A stretch of 64,000 nucleotides of DNA from Lishizhenia sp965656535 (GTDB lineage: Bacteria; Bacteroidota; Bacteroidia; Flavobacteriales_D; Crocinitomicaceae). Of the stretch, positions 9,716 through 20,585 are shown piece after piece. The stretch covers positions 558,001 through 622,000 of the forward strand of contig CBFHKX010000001.1 in assembly GCA_965656535.1 (NCBI GenBank), written 5' to 3'. The notes below the pieces were generated by a model that saw only the letters and a list, made by a program, of their open reading frames with translations, was not told the DNA's origin and did not search any database. Each line of letters begins with the position of its first letter. Position 1 is the stretch's first letter. The position numbers and the translations under genes are program-made.

Positions 9716-11305
9716 CTATACGTTTAATATAATTCTAAAAGTAGTGCCTTTGTTCGGTTCAGATCTTAGTACAAAAACTCTCCCTTTATGATAATCTCTT
9801 ATGATTCGTTTTACTAGCGACAGTCCTAATCCCCAACCTCGTTTTTTAGTAGTAAATCCAGGTTGAAAAACGGCTCTTTGCTGTTTAGTTGTCATACCCT
9901 TTCCAGAATCGGTAATATCAATGTTTACCTTGTTGTTTTCTTTTTGGATGTAAAGTGTAAGCGTTCCTTTTCCTTCCATTGCATCTACCGCGTTTTTACA
10001 GATATTTTCAATTACCCATTCAAATAAGCTTTTATTATGCGGAATTATAATTTCTGGATGCGAGCTATCAAAGGAGAATACTACTTTATCGCTGATTCTA
10101 TTGCGTAAGTAATCTACCATTTCCTTTGTTGTAGTAACAACATCAATCGCTTCTAACTTGGCGCCAGATCCTATCTTCGAAAAACGGTCGGTAACTTGAG
10201 CCAATCGATTAATGTCTTTGTTCATTTCAACAGGAATAGAAGGGTCGATATCTAAACCTTGTAGTAACTGATTCCAAGCCATTAAAGAAGAAAGTGGAGT
10301 ACCTAGTTGATGAGCAGTTTCTTTTGCCATACCCGCCCATACTTGATTTTGTTCTGCCTTTCTAAAGGTGCTAAAAATGAGGTAACCGATAAGTATAAAG
10401 AGTCCAATTATCAGAAATTGAATGTATGGGAAGTACTGAAGTTGTTTGAGCTCAGGACTATCATCGTAATAAACTAAGCTGTTTTCTCCAGCTCCAAAGT
10501 TTATAAGTATAGGTTGATTTGTAGCTTCTAAGTGCTTAAGTGTATTTGGTAGTGTGTTCGTATCAATTTGATCTACAGCTAAATTATGCGCAATTACTTG
10601 GTTGGTTTCTTTATTAATTAGAATTACCGGCACTAGGCTTGGGTTTTCTATCAATTCTTTATTGAAAGACTGAATTAAAGAGTCACGCTCAAACTCCAGT
10701 CGTGAGATATTCTTACTATCGTTGAAAAAGTAGGTCATAAATAATCCCTCGTACACTTCAACAGTAAAGCTCGGGTTTATTTTTTCCCAGCTCTGCGCCA
10801 TTTTCACTAAACTATCTGTAAATAATTGCTTAATTTCTTTTTCAGAAGAATTAGGGAATGTAGCTTTTAAATCTTCGGGAGTAATGTCTAGATTAATATA
10901 GGCAGATACATTTTGCTGCTGATCAAGCAAAATAACCGGAATTTTTTTATTTCGATTAATAATTTTAAAAGGCAAATCATAGGATTGAGAGCTATTGAGA
11001 CTAGTTGCTTTACTTACCTCCTTGGTTGCATCTATCCAAAGTTCCATTTCTGCTCTTTCTTTTTCTCTCAGTTCATAAAAAGATCGGTTAGTCAGTTTTA
11101 CGAGTTCTGCTCTTTTCTTAATTGCGTCTGCCCATTGGGTTACTCTTTCTCTCTCTCTTTCAGAAACTTTTGATACAATTTTATTGGATACAAATAATGA
11201 AGCTCCTACCAATAATAAGGCAATCAGCAAGAGAAATATTTTCCATTTTTGTTTGTTCGAATAGAGATTCATAAGGTGAAAATAACGAATTGTTTTGTTA
11301 GCCAA
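9716..11305 (-). CDS. Membrane sensor histidine kinase
   Basis: A 529-residue protein: a short cytoplasmic start, transmembrane segment about residues 22-44, a periplasmic sensor region of about 250 residues, a second transmembrane segment (YIQFLIIGLFILIGYLIF, near residue 295), then the kinase core. The phospho-acceptor His is in AKETAHQLGTPLSSLMAW; the ATPase N box is ENICKNAVDAMEGKG, with G boxes DSGKGM and GWGLGLSLVKRI. No response regulator is adjacent, so the partner is unknown. The sensor region matches no family I can name. Confidence 0.85.
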   Translation of the reverse strand: MANKTIRYFHLMNLYSNKQKWKIFLLLIALLLVGASLFVSNKIVSKVSERERERVTQWADAIKKRAELVKLTNRSFYELREKERAEMELWIDATKEVSKATSLNSSQSYDLPFKIINRNKKIPVILLDQQQNVSAYINLDITPEDLKATFPNSSEKEIKQLFTDSLVKMAQSWEKINPSFTVEVYEGLFMTYFFNDSKNISRLEFERDSLIQSFNKELIENPSLVPVILINKETNQVIAHNLAVDQIDTNTLPNTLKHLEATNQPILINFGAGENSLVYYDDSPELKQLQYFPYIQFLIIGLFILIGYLIFSTFRKAEQNQVWAGMAKETAHQLGTPLSSLMAWNQLLQGLDIDPSIPVEMNKDINRLAQVTDRFSKIGSGAKLEAIDVVTTTKEMVDYLRNRISDKVVFSFDSSHPEIIIPHNKSLFEWVIENICKNAVDAMEGKGTLTLYIQKENNKVNIDITDSGKGMTTKQQRAVFQPGFTTKKRGWGLGLSLVKRIIRDYHKGRVFVLRSEPNKGTTFRIILNV

Positions 11306-11331
11306 TAAAACGAGAGAAGTTTATCTTTATT

Positions 11332-13107
11332 CTAGTTGTTTTGAAGTAAGCCAAAGCTTCTGTTCAATCCTTTTATTTTAAATGGTTCAAATTGGTAAGG
11401 TTTAGCGGTGCTTTTTGACAAAATCAGCTCCAAGGTATCTGTTGTTTTCATTTCTTCAATTAAACAATAATAATGTAGGGTTGAGCCTCCAAAAATACTG
11501 TTGTTAATACGCGTAAACTCTGTAATATGTGCATTGGGGTTGGTAGACTTTATGAATAAAAAATCTTTTTCATTTACTTTTTTATCGGTTCGTATTTTTA
11601 CAGATATGCTGTTGCTCGTTTTCCCTTCTATTTTGCCCAAAGGAAAATAACCCTCAGAAGAAAAAGCGAGTTTGTTTGAGTTGTGTTGATTCCAAATTGT
11701 ATCAAAGGTAAAAGCATACACGTCGTTTTTACCTTCCATGGCACGCTCCATGTTTGGTTTTTCAAGCAAGCTGAAGTAATATAAAGATGCCTGTTTCTTT
11801 AGAAAATTTTCTTTGTAAGCTGCATAGGTTTGCTGACCTGGAGTATAGGCTCCTGTTTCAAATTGGGACGTTTGGAAAAGAGACAAAAGAATACCTAAAA
11901 CAATAATTATTTTACTCGCTACACGTGTCCAATAGAAATTAAAAAGCGTTTTAACGCCAATTGCTAAGGGTAGAATTAAAAAAGGATAAAGGTTGATAAA
12001 GGCTCTATTTCCAAAACCTTGATACCACCAGCACCACCAGCTCGCAAGTACAAACCAGTAAATTAAAATTAAAGCTGTATAGAAATAATATTTGCCTTTA
12101 AAACAAAAGAAAAATAAACCAACAATTGAAAGTACCATTAAAGGCGAATAAATCAACCAACCATCTCTAAAACTGAAGAGGGAATCGTAAAAGTGAGGAG
12201 AGTTAAAATAAAACTTTTCTTGGCTATAGGTATTCAGTTTTATTTCTCCGAAAGTTACAAATAGATAGAGCAGTTGTGGAATCCAAACCAATAGTCCTCC
12301 AATGAAAACAGGTATAAGAAAACGGATGTTTTTTCCAATAAAAATAAATCGTTGTTTTAAAAGAGAAAGTGAAGTAGTTTGGTAAACAAGTGGAAAGGAA
12401 ATAAAAAGTAAATCAATAGGACGAATAAGAACAAACCAACCCGCTAAAAAACCGAGCAATAAAGAAATGCGAATGGTAGGTTTGTGTAGCCATTTAATAC
12501 AACAATATAAAAAACTAACAATTAACGTATAACTGTACAGATGCGCATAGCTTAGGTAACTTGTACTGTAATGAAATAAGTTTGTACCCAGAAATAGAAT
12601 CAAGATAGTGGTAGAAGCAACTGCATCATTGAAATGTAAAAGCAGTATGTTTTTAGTGTAATTGAGCGCAATTAGCAAAAAGATGAGTGCTGTAATAATA
12701 AAACTAATTTGGTAGGCCAGCGTATATCCGTTTGCTTCGAAACCAATCAATAGAGAAATTCCATGTGCAATAAAAAAACCAGGTGCATAGGCAATGGCCA
12801 TACCTGTGGTATATTTCATAAATCGAGTAGAATCGCTTGCGCTAATAGAGTACCAAATTTCCTGTTTTTCGGCTGTTTGAAAAGATAAATCAGCGTAAAT
12901 AAACTGATAAGGAAGGTAGGCGTAATATCCACGAACATCGTTAATAACGTAGCCTTCGTCTGTTTGCCATTTTTTTTGTTGATAGATGGCAAAAGTTACA
13001 CTTAGAAAAACAATGAATACGCTAATAGAGGTAAGCAGATTATTGCTTTGAAACAATCCAAAGCTACCAGCAACTTGGGATTTGTTAAGCTTATCCACCA
13101 ATTTCAA
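11332..13107 (-). CDS. Polytopic membrane protein, possibly GT-C-like
   Basis: A 591-residue protein with around ten hydrophobic helices in the first about 420 residues and a soluble C-terminal domain of about 170 residues. An early acidic motif (TDEGYVINDVRGYYAYLPYQ) in the first large loop and the overall layout recall GT-C glycosyltransferases (lipid-linked sugar donors), but no family signature is firm. It starts 17 bp inside the AsmA-like gene, so the two are co-transcribed. Function is not assigned. Confidence 0.55.
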   Translation of the reverse strand: MKLVDKLNKSQVAGSFGLFQSNNLLTSISVFIVFLSVTFAIYQQKKWQTDEGYVINDVRGYYAYLPYQFIYADLSFQTAEKQEIWYSISASDSTRFMKYTTGMAIAYAPGFFIAHGISLLIGFEANGYTLAYQISFIITALIFLLIALNYTKNILLLHFNDAVASTTILILFLGTNLFHYSTSYLSYAHLYSYTLIVSFLYCCIKWLHKPTIRISLLLGFLAGWFVLIRPIDLLFISFPLVYQTTSLSLLKQRFIFIGKNIRFLIPVFIGGLLVWIPQLLYLFVTFGEIKLNTYSQEKFYFNSPHFYDSLFSFRDGWLIYSPLMVLSIVGLFFFCFKGKYYFYTALILIYWFVLASWWCWWYQGFGNRAFINLYPFLILPLAIGVKTLFNFYWTRVASKIIIVLGILLSLFQTSQFETGAYTPGQQTYAAYKENFLKKQASLYYFSLLEKPNMERAMEGKNDVYAFTFDTIWNQHNSNKLAFSSEGYFPLGKIEGKTSNSISVKIRTDKKVNEKDFLFIKSTNPNAHITEFTRINNSIFGGSTLHYYCLIEEMKTTDTLELILSKSTAKPYQFEPFKIKGLNRSFGLLQNN

Positions 13108-15736
13108 ATTCTACTTTATTTTCTTCCTCGTTTTCTTTTTTCCATTTCTCTAAGTTTTTCAAAAATTTAGAGTCTTTCTTTTTATCTGTATCTAGGTCGT
13201 TTAACGTCGTATCTTGTCCAAAGTCTAAATGTACTTCTTCTTTAAGTTGAGGCTTTAAATTAAAATTGTTTTGTGTGGTGTCTTTTTTTAAGCTAAAGCC
13301 TTGTTTTAGTATTGTTTTTGCCGTAATAATTTCTTGCTCTCTTTCTTTTTGTTTGTTGATTTTCTTTTGTGCTTTGTCCCATGCAAAATTTGGGTTGTCT
13401 AAGTCGCCATACATTCTTAAATATACAATAAAACCGGTCCCGTCATCTATAATTTCTCCAAATTCAGTTTGATTGTTTTTGCCCTTTAATTCACGAAATC
13501 TAAAATCAAAATGGTAATCTATCTCATTATCAAAATGATGTTCTCCTGATAATGTTACATCTAATGCATTACTTTTTATTGTCATTTCAGGAATAAATAA
13601 TACACCATTTTTGATAACCAGTTCATTGCTCATTTTTTCAAATGTAAGATTAAGCAGCTTTTTCTCAAAAGCGTCAATTTTTTTATTTGCAATAACGAGC
13701 TTTCCGCCATAGGCTTTTAAGCTTTTTGTAATTTCTTTAAACGTTGATACATTGGTGAGTGCACCTTTTTCTATATCAATATTAATGGTACTGGCTATCG
13801 ATTCTTTAACCAGACCATTAATTAAATCAAAGGGTGCAGAGAATTTTAGTTTTACCTTTGCAATTCCGTCTATATTGTTTGCGTTTATTACCGTTTGGTC
13901 AAAATTATTCCATTCTTTAAAGAGCGGTTTAAAATTAATGTTGTTTGATTTAAGGTCTACTGCAAGGGCTAATTGACTAGGATATTCTTCTTTAACCATT
14001 ACATTTCCTGTAACCTTAGCGGTTGCGTTTTCTCCAGATAAATGATGAAATTGCAGTGCTCTTTCTGTTAACTTGAGCTGTGTGGATATGTTTCTGTATT
14101 GGTGTCCGCCGTAAGAAATGAGTCCTGCATTTAAAGAAATGCTTCCTTTTATGCGAGTAGGAAGTACCCATGCTCGCTCAAAAGATGTTGTATTTTGGTT
14201 GCTCGAAGAAAAATCAGTAACATTTATTTGTTTTGCATCTATGCTTGCCGAAGTGTACAGATCACCATCTCCCTTAAAATAATTTGCGATGCCTTTTACA
14301 TCCCCATTAATGTTAAGGTCTGTTTCTCCAATTTTAATTCTAACATCATTGAAGCCTGCATTTTGATTGCGAACTACTATTTCTCCATTTATTCCTTCAA
14401 AAATGCGCGGATCGTTTATGAACTTTGCATTTATGTTGTTTAGGAAAATATTTCCATTGATATTTCTAACACGAATGTCTTTAGGATTGTATTGCAAATC
14501 ATTTAAGACAATATCAAAACCGCTATTTAATTGCATAGTTCCGTTTAATTCTTGCAGACCAAAAGGGCCAAATAAATGATGTACAGCAGCTAAGTTTAAG
14601 TATCCCTTGGCTTTTCCTTTAATGCGTGGTTTATTAAAATCTCTAATGGTAAAATTACTCTTAAAACTTCCTACCTTACTTTCAAAATTCAAGGCTTTTA
14701 GATTGAGCATATTTTGGCCGTCGGTGTTACTGTAAAAACCATTAGCGTTGATGCTGTGTAAAGCGTATTGGTTCGATTTTAAACTTCCATTGTCAATATT
14801 AAAATCAGCATATACAGAGGTCGGTTTGTCTGTTCTATTTTCTCCTTTTATAGAAAGGTTAAAACTAAATGTGCCCGCGCCGTTCATTTCTTGTACTTTG
14901 TTTAGCTCTTGCATGGAGAAGTTTTGAGCAAAATCTGTAAGCGCCAAATTACGTGCGTTAATGGCAAAAACAATACTGTCTTTGGCAACTTTTCCACTTA
15001 GCTGAAAAGGCAATGATTGAATTTTAAGGTCGGCTTTTTTTATCTCAAATAGTTCTTCCTTGTTATCAATAGATAGTTCAATGTTACACGTTGCGTTTTT
15101 ATTTTTAACAAGTGTAATCGCATCGCTTTTAAGTTCATTTATCTTAAATACAGATTGAGCATTTAGTGTAAATACTGAAGAAGTGAAATCCCCTGTTAGT
15201 TCTACTTCTTCAAAAAAAGCGCTGTGTTGTTGTTTGGTAATTTTATTGCTGTAACTAAATGCGGTTTTTGTGAGAAGTATTTCCTCTAATACAAAATCGA
15301 AATTACTCGTGTCCGATTTTTCTGAAGGCCTTAAAAAGTCATAATTAACCACATTATTTTCGTTTACTTTGAGGTGAACTTGTGCGTGGTTTATTTCTAT
15401 TTTCTTTACGCTGTAATCGCCTTTAAATACATCTATTGGGTTTAATTTAAGTGTTAGTTTTTTAGCATAAAGTGCAGTGTCAATTTTTTGTAAAGTGTCA
15501 AATTTATCGTGAATTAGAATATTGTCAAACTCCAAACTCAAGCTAGGAAAAGTGCTCCAAAAGCTAATATCAATGTAGCTAACGTTTAGTTTTTTATTTA
15601 AGTTCTTGTTTATTTCTTGTATTGCGTATGATTTTATATCATCTTTAAATAAGATGAGTAAAGCGCTCGTTAAGGCGATAACCGATAGAGATACGATTAT
15701 AAACCATTTGGATATTTTTAATAGGCGCTTGTACAT
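13091..15736 (-). CDS. AsmA-like envelope protein
   Basis: An 881-residue protein with one N-terminal membrane anchor (about residues 11-32), then long beta-rich repeats and an AsmA C-terminal-like region (about residues 560-780: AKVKLKFSAPF, IEKGALTNVSTFKEITKSLKAYGGKLV). The last about 90 residues are highly charged. AsmA-family proteins act in the periplasm, and larger relatives bridge inner and outer membranes to move phospholipids. It is the first gene of a two-gene unit with the membrane protein downstream. Confidence 0.75.
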   Translation of the reverse strand: MYKRLLKISKWFIIVSLSVIALTSALLILFKDDIKSYAIQEINKNLNKKLNVSYIDISFWSTFPSLSLEFDNILIHDKFDTLQKIDTALYAKKLTLKLNPIDVFKGDYSVKKIEINHAQVHLKVNENNVVNYDFLRPSEKSDTSNFDFVLEEILLTKTAFSYSNKITKQQHSAFFEEVELTGDFTSSVFTLNAQSVFKINELKSDAITLVKNKNATCNIELSIDNKEELFEIKKADLKIQSLPFQLSGKVAKDSIVFAINARNLALTDFAQNFSMQELNKVQEMNGAGTFSFNLSIKGENRTDKPTSVYADFNIDNGSLKSNQYALHSINANGFYSNTDGQNMLNLKALNFESKVGSFKSNFTIRDFNKPRIKGKAKGYLNLAAVHHLFGPFGLQELNGTMQLNSGFDIVLNDLQYNPKDIRVRNINGNIFLNNINAKFINDPRIFEGINGEIVVRNQNAGFNDVRIKIGETDLNINGDVKGIANYFKGDGDLYTSASIDAKQINVTDFSSSNQNTTSFERAWVLPTRIKGSISLNAGLISYGGHQYRNISTQLKLTERALQFHHLSGENATAKVTGNVMVKEEYPSQLALAVDLKSNNINFKPLFKEWNNFDQTVINANNIDGIAKVKLKFSAPFDLINGLVKESIASTINIDIEKGALTNVSTFKEITKSLKAYGGKLVIANKKIDAFEKKLLNLTFEKMSNELVIKNGVLFIPEMTIKSNALDVTLSGEHHFDNEIDYHFDFRFRELKGKNNQTEFGEIIDDGTGFIVYLRMYGDLDNPNFAWDKAQKKINKQKEREQEIITAKTILKQGFSLKKDTTQNNFNLKPQLKEEVHLDFGQDTTLNDLDTDKKKDSKFLKNLEKWKKENEEENKVEFEIGG

Positions 15737-15907
15737 GACTCACAAATCAACAAAGAAATCTGCTTACTTATTGTTTAAATTCGGATTAGTTGTATACAAT
15801 TAAACGTTAATTTCCATAAAATATTGATTCTGGTAGTCTAAATATTCATTCTTACCTGCTAAACCGTTAGAATCTTCGTTTCTTGAACTAGAATTACTAC
15901 TACTATT

Positions 15908-16342
15908 ATGAAACATTTAATCACATTATTTTTAATGTTGATAAGTGTATTTACTTTATTCGGACAAAATTTGGCCATTGATTGGGCAAATAGTCATCCT
16001 AAAGTAAGTATACTGTCTGCAAACAGTTACGCTAATTTAAGCGATGAATCAAAAGCACTTTTAGGAGAATCAGTTTTGATTTACCAACATCAGTTTTCAC
16101 AACAGGATATAAACGCTTACCTGCAATTAAAAGAAAGCAGTAAACTAAAACCAATTACGAAGAATACATCTGACGAAAACCAGCAGGTTAAAGATTGGTT
16201 AGCTGTGAATGAACATATAAAATGTGTTCCGCATAGCGTCCACTCAAATTTCACACTGCAAGAAAGATTGCTCTACACCGAAAAGGGAGCGCTCTTTTTG
16301 AAAGGAGAACGCCTATCGATTCTTGATATTACTAACGATTAA
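15908..16342 (+). CDS. Hypothetical exported protein
   Basis: A 144-residue protein with a signal peptide (residues 1-19, ending TLFGQ) and no recognised domain. It runs directly into the type IX-secreted protein gene, so the two probably form an operon. The role is unknown; export is the only supported statement. Confidence 0.55.
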   Translation: MKHLITLFLMLISVFTLFGQNLAIDWANSHPKVSILSANSYANLSDESKALLGESVLIYQHQFSQQDINAYLQLKESSKLKPITKNTSDENQQVKDWLAVNEHIKCVPHSVHSNFTLQERLLYTEKGALFLKGERLSILDITND

Positions 16343-16351
16343 ATGCAAGCC

Positions 16352-17815
16352 ATGAAAAATTTTATACGATTATGCGTAAGCTGTATTCCATTCATTAGTT
16401 TTGCGCAGAGCGATCAACCTTGTTCATCTGGATCAGTAATAGCGCCTTCAATTTCTGTAAATACAACGTGTACTTACTTTACGGCTAATACCACTGGGTT
16501 AACCCAACAAACAAATGCAGACAATGGAGGAAATCCACCTTGCGGTAGTATGGGAGAAGACGGCTGGTTTAGTTTTATTGCTCCGCCTTCAGGCAGTATA
16601 GAAATGCAAACAGTATCGGGTACAATTACCGATGGTGTAGCAGCAGTATATTCGGGTAACTGCGGAAGCTTTACGCTGTTGGCTTGTGATGATGATGGAG
16701 GTGCAGGTACAATGCCTGCCTTGATTGTAGGAAGTTTAACACCTGGAACACAATATTTTTTGAGGCTTTGGGATTATGGAGGAGGAACAGGAACGATGGA
16801 TGTTTGTTTAACTGAAATTCCAACTATTTCAGTACCAACAAATGAAACATGTGCCAATAGCGAACCAATTTGTTCAGGAACTCCAATCGTTTTTTCTGCT
16901 CAATCTGGAGGGAGCACTGCAAATATTCAAGATCCAGGAAATAATTATTCGTGTTAATCTACTACTCCAAACCCTACGTGGTTTTATTTAGAAATTGATG
17001 GAGGTGGTAATTTATCCATTGATATTACGGCAGCATCAGATATAGATTTTGCAATTTGGGGTCCGTTTTCTAGTGTATTAAATGCGCAAGCAACATGTGG
17101 TACATATGGTAGTCCAGAAGATTGTAGCTACTCTTCTGCGGCGGTAGAACAAGCAAATATAGCTTCAGTTTTACCAGGCGACGTGTATATTTTACTTGTT
17201 ACCAATTACGCAAATACTCCGCAATCTATTACCTTAGTAGAAGCAGGTTCAAATACGGCATCCACAGATTGTAGCATTGTACCTTTACCCGTAGAATTAC
17301 TGTCTTTTACTGGAGAAAAATCAGGTAGCACAGTAGCCTTAAATTGGACAACAGCTTCTGAAAAAGACAACGATTATTTTGAGGTTCAAAAAAGAAATAA
17401 ATTAGGTTTTTTTGAAACTTTTGCGGTAGAAAAAGGAGCAGGAAATACTAGTAGCTTTATTAGATATGCAGCAATTGACGAAGCGCCGACAGATAAAGAG
17501 AATTATTATCAACTCAAACAAGTAGATTTTGATGGAAACACTGTTATATCAGATATAATATCTGTTTCTGGAGATTGGTTAGCACCAGCATTAACGGTTT
17601 TCCCCAATCCTTCTCAAGGGGATTTTCGTGTACAAGCCAATCAAACGATTTTAAATGTTAACATTATTGGTTTAGATGGCGTTACAAAGTGGAGACAGAC
17701 AGAAGTCGACTCTAGACAGCTATCTGTTGCACAGCAAGAGTTGATAGCTGGGATGTACATTTTAGAAGTAGAAACAAAGCGTGGTAAAATTCAGGAGAAA
17801 ATAACAATTCGATAG
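16352..17815 (+). pseudogene. Type IX-secreted protein with internal stop
   Basis: One reading frame runs from the ATG at 16352 (signal peptide ending ISFAQ) to 17815, interrupted only by a TAA at 16955-16957 between NNYSC and STTPNPTWFYLEI. Both halves read as one protein: beta-sandwich domains typical of secreted Bacteroidota proteins (GEDGWFSFIAP, TPGTQYFLRLWDYGGG), a conserved pre-sorting segment (LPVELLSFTG...LNWTTASE) and a type A sorting domain (FPNPSQGDF...AGMYILEVETKRGKIQEKI). The stop would remove the sorting domain and prevent export. A shorter start three codons earlier exists at 16343. A sequencing error is possible but needs a substitution rather than an indel. Confidence 0.7.
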
Positions 17816-17907
17816 ATTCTTGATTACTAGATTTTTTTCTAACTAAATTCTTATTTTAATAAACCGAGTATAAAGTAGAAATAACGGTGTAATTCGTTTG
17901 TATTCTT

Positions 17908-17915
17908 TATTTTTG
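17908..17915 (+). promoter_or_regulatory. Candidate Bacteroidota -7 element
   Basis: TATTTTTG matches the Bacteroidota -7 consensus TAnnTTTG and lies 18 bp upstream of the sugar kinase ATG. No convincing -33 TTG element is found at the usual spacing, so this is a weak call. Confidence 0.3.
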
Positions 17916-17932
17916 TCTAAAAAATAGAATAC

Positions 17933-18862
17933 ATGAGTTTATTAACTGTAGGAAGCGTAGCTTTCGATGCGATTGAAACACCTTTTGGGAAAACAGATAA
18001 AATTATTGGAGGAGCTGGAACATATATAGCGATTGCTTCTTCTTACTTTGCTAACAAACAAAACATTGTGTCTGTTGTTGGAGATGATTTTCCGAAAGAA
18101 ATGTTAGAGAAACTCGAGAAAAGAGGAGTTAATTTAGAAGGGTTACAAATCAAAGAAGGAGAAAAAACATTTTTCTGGTCGGGTAAATATCACAATGATA
18201 TGAATTCGAGAGATACTTTAGTTACAGAATTAAATGTCCTTGGCGATTTTGATCCAATTATCCCATCATCTTATCAAGGAGCAGAGTATGTTATGTTAGG
18301 TAACCTATCTCCGCAAGTACAATCTACGGTAATAGAAAGATTAACGGAAAAGCCTAAATTAATTGCAATGGATACCATGAATTTCTGGATGGATATTGCA
18401 ATGGAAGACTTGAAAAAAACATTAAAAATGGTAGACGTTCTAATCATCAATGATGAAGAAGCACGTCAATTATCAGGTGAGTACTCTTTGGTAAAAGCAG
18501 CGCGTGTTATTCGAGAAATGGGTCCAAAATATTTAATTATTAAAAAAGGAGAGCATGGAGCTTTGTTGTTTCATGGTACAAATGTATTTTTTGCTCCTGC
18601 CTTGCCATTAGAAGAAGTATTTGATCCAACAGGCGCCGGAGATACTTTCGCAGGTGGATTTATGGGATACATTGCATCAACAGATGATTATTCTTTTGAG
18701 AACATGAAAAGAGCAATAATTGCAGGTTCAGCACTTGCATCTTTCTGTGTAGAAAAGTTTGGAACAGAAAAATTAGAGAGCATCACCAAAAAAGAAATAG
18801 AAACAAGAATAGATCAGTTTGTAAGGTTAACTGATTTTGATATGGTAGAAACTGTAGGATAA
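17933..18862 (+). CDS. PfkB-family carbohydrate/nucleoside kinase
   Basis: A 309-residue ribokinase-fold protein. The N-terminal glycine motif is KIIGGAGTYIAIASS and the C-terminal signature is DPTGAGDTFAGGFMGYIA, with the catalytic Asp in GAGD. It phosphorylates a sugar or nucleoside with ATP; the substrate cannot be read from the motifs. It is followed by the DUF349 gene after 19 bp, so they are likely co-transcribed. Confidence 0.85.
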   Translation: MSLLTVGSVAFDAIETPFGKTDKIIGGAGTYIAIASSYFANKQNIVSVVGDDFPKEMLEKLEKRGVNLEGLQIKEGEKTFFWSGKYHNDMNSRDTLVTELNVLGDFDPIIPSSYQGAEYVMLGNLSPQVQSTVIERLTEKPKLIAMDTMNFWMDIAMEDLKKTLKMVDVLIINDEEARQLSGEYSLVKAARVIREMGPKYLIIKKGEHGALLFHGTNVFFAPALPLEEVFDPTGAGDTFAGGFMGYIASTDDYSFENMKRAIIAGSALASFCVEKFGTEKLESITKKEIETRIDQFVRLTDFDMVETVG

Positions 18863-18881
18863 CTTCCTAAATAATCCCGAT

Positions 18882-20585
18882 ATGGAAAAGCAAGCGTTTA
18901 TTGAGACTTTAAAAGAACTTACTTCATCAGAGAATAGTTTAAAAGTAGGTAAAGAAGTAAGTGAGTTAAGAGTGAAATTTGAAGATTTTCTTTTAGAAGA
19001 AGGAAGAAAAAGACAAGTAGCTCAACTCGAAGCAATTGATAGAGATGAGGTGCCAGAAGAAGAAGCAACTTCTGATCCCATAAAAGATCAATTTTATGAA
19101 ATTTACACCGCATATAAAGCGAAACGGAAAGAGTTAATAGACGCTAAGAATAAAGAGCAAGACGAAAATTTGAAACGCAAGAAGGCTTTAATTACAAAGT
19201 TGAAAGCGATTGTACAGGAAGAAGAAAATATCGGGAATGCGCTTAAAGCACATAAAGAGATACACGAAGAGTGGAAACAAGTAGGAGAAATTCCAAGGGA
19301 TAAAAGACCAGCAGTACAAAATGAGTATAGTCGATTATTAGAAGATTTCTTCTATAACATGAAGATTTATCGAGAGATTAAGGAGTATGATTTCAAGAAA
19401 AATTTAGACGCTAAAAATTCCATAATTGAAAAAATTGAAGCCTTAGCAAATGTTACACGTATTAAAGAGGTAGAAGCTTCTTTAAAAACCTTACAAAATG
19501 AGTGGGAAGACATTGGTCCGGCACCACAAGAAGAATGGGAAACGGTTAAAGAAAAGTACTGGTCTAACGTAAAAGCAACATGGGAAAGAATTCAAGCTTT
19601 TTATGAAGAGCGAAATGCTCAAATGGAAAAGAATCTCAGTATAAAAAAAGAATTACTTGAAATGGCCAAGCAGTTGGCAGCAAGAGAAAATGAATCTACC
19701 AAAGATTGGGAAGACAACACAAAAATTCTCATTGAGATTCAGGATACTTGGAAAAATATAGGATTCGGTCCAAAGAAAGAGAATGAAGAAATTTGGAAGG
19801 AGTTTAGAGCTGTATGTGATTCGTTTTTTGAAGAAAAAAGCAAGTTTTACGAGAGCATTAACGCTGTTTACGAAAAAGTAGCAGTTAAAAAGCAAAAATT
19901 AGTAGAACAAGTAGAAAGTTTAAAAAGCTCTACAGACTGGAAAAATACTTCACAACAGATTATTGGGTTGCAAAAAGAGTGGAAAAACCTTGGTTCTGCT
20001 GGTCGTAAAAACGAGCAGCGTTTGTGGAAAGCGTTTAGAGGTGCTTGCGATTCTTTTTTTAATGCAAAACAAAAGCATTTTGAGGAAATGGATAAGCAAA
20101 ATGAAACTAATCTTGCTGCTAAAGAATCAATCATTGAACAAATTATAAGCTTTGAATTGCCCTCAGATAAAAACGAAGCTATTCAGAAATTGAAAGAATT
20201 TTCAACCTCTTTCTCAGAAGCAGGAAAAGTACCATTTAAGGATAAAGATAGAGTTTACGAAGCTTATAAAGCTGCGCTTGACGTACATTACACTAAACTT
20301 AAGTTAGAAGGACAAGAAAAAGAGAAAGTAATGTTTCAGGCTAGACTAGATACTTTGGCAGCATCTCCAAATGCTTCTAAACTATACGATAAGGAAAAAC
20401 AAGACTTGCGCAACAAAATTTCGGAAATTAAGTCAGAAATAACACAATATGAGAATAATCTTGGCTTTTTTGCAAACAGTAAGGGCGCCAATGCGTTAAA
20501 AGAAGAAGTAGAGCGAAAGATAAAAACAGCCTATACAAAAATTGAGAGTTTAAAACGTAAATTGAAACTTATACCGAATGAATAA
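18882..20585 (+). CDS. DUF349 repeat protein
   Basis: A 567-residue, almost wholly helical, highly charged protein made of repeated DUF349 units (recurring W-x-x-I/L-G motifs such as EWEDIGPAPQEEWE, TWKNIGFGPKKENEE and EWKNLGSAGRKNEQRLW). It is cytoplasmic, with no signal or membrane segment. The function of DUF349 proteins is not known. Its stop overlaps the start of the next membrane-protein gene by 8 bp. Confidence 0.8.
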   Translation: MEKQAFIETLKELTSSENSLKVGKEVSELRVKFEDFLLEEGRKRQVAQLEAIDRDEVPEEEATSDPIKDQFYEIYTAYKAKRKELIDAKNKEQDENLKRKKALITKLKAIVQEEENIGNALKAHKEIHEEWKQVGEIPRDKRPAVQNEYSRLLEDFFYNMKIYREIKEYDFKKNLDAKNSIIEKIEALANVTRIKEVEASLKTLQNEWEDIGPAPQEEWETVKEKYWSNVKATWERIQAFYEERNAQMEKNLSIKKELLEMAKQLAARENESTKDWEDNTKILIEIQDTWKNIGFGPKKENEEIWKEFRAVCDSFFEEKSKFYESINAVYEKVAVKKQKLVEQVESLKSSTDWKNTSQQIIGLQKEWKNLGSAGRKNEQRLWKAFRGACDSFFNAKQKHFEEMDKQNETNLAAKESIIEQIISFELPSDKNEAIQKLKEFSTSFSEAGKVPFKDKDRVYEAYKAALDVHYTKLKLEGQEKEKVMFQARLDTLAASPNASKLYDKEKQDLRNKISEIKSEITQYENNLGFFANSKGANALKEEVERKIKTAYTKIESLKRKLKLIPNE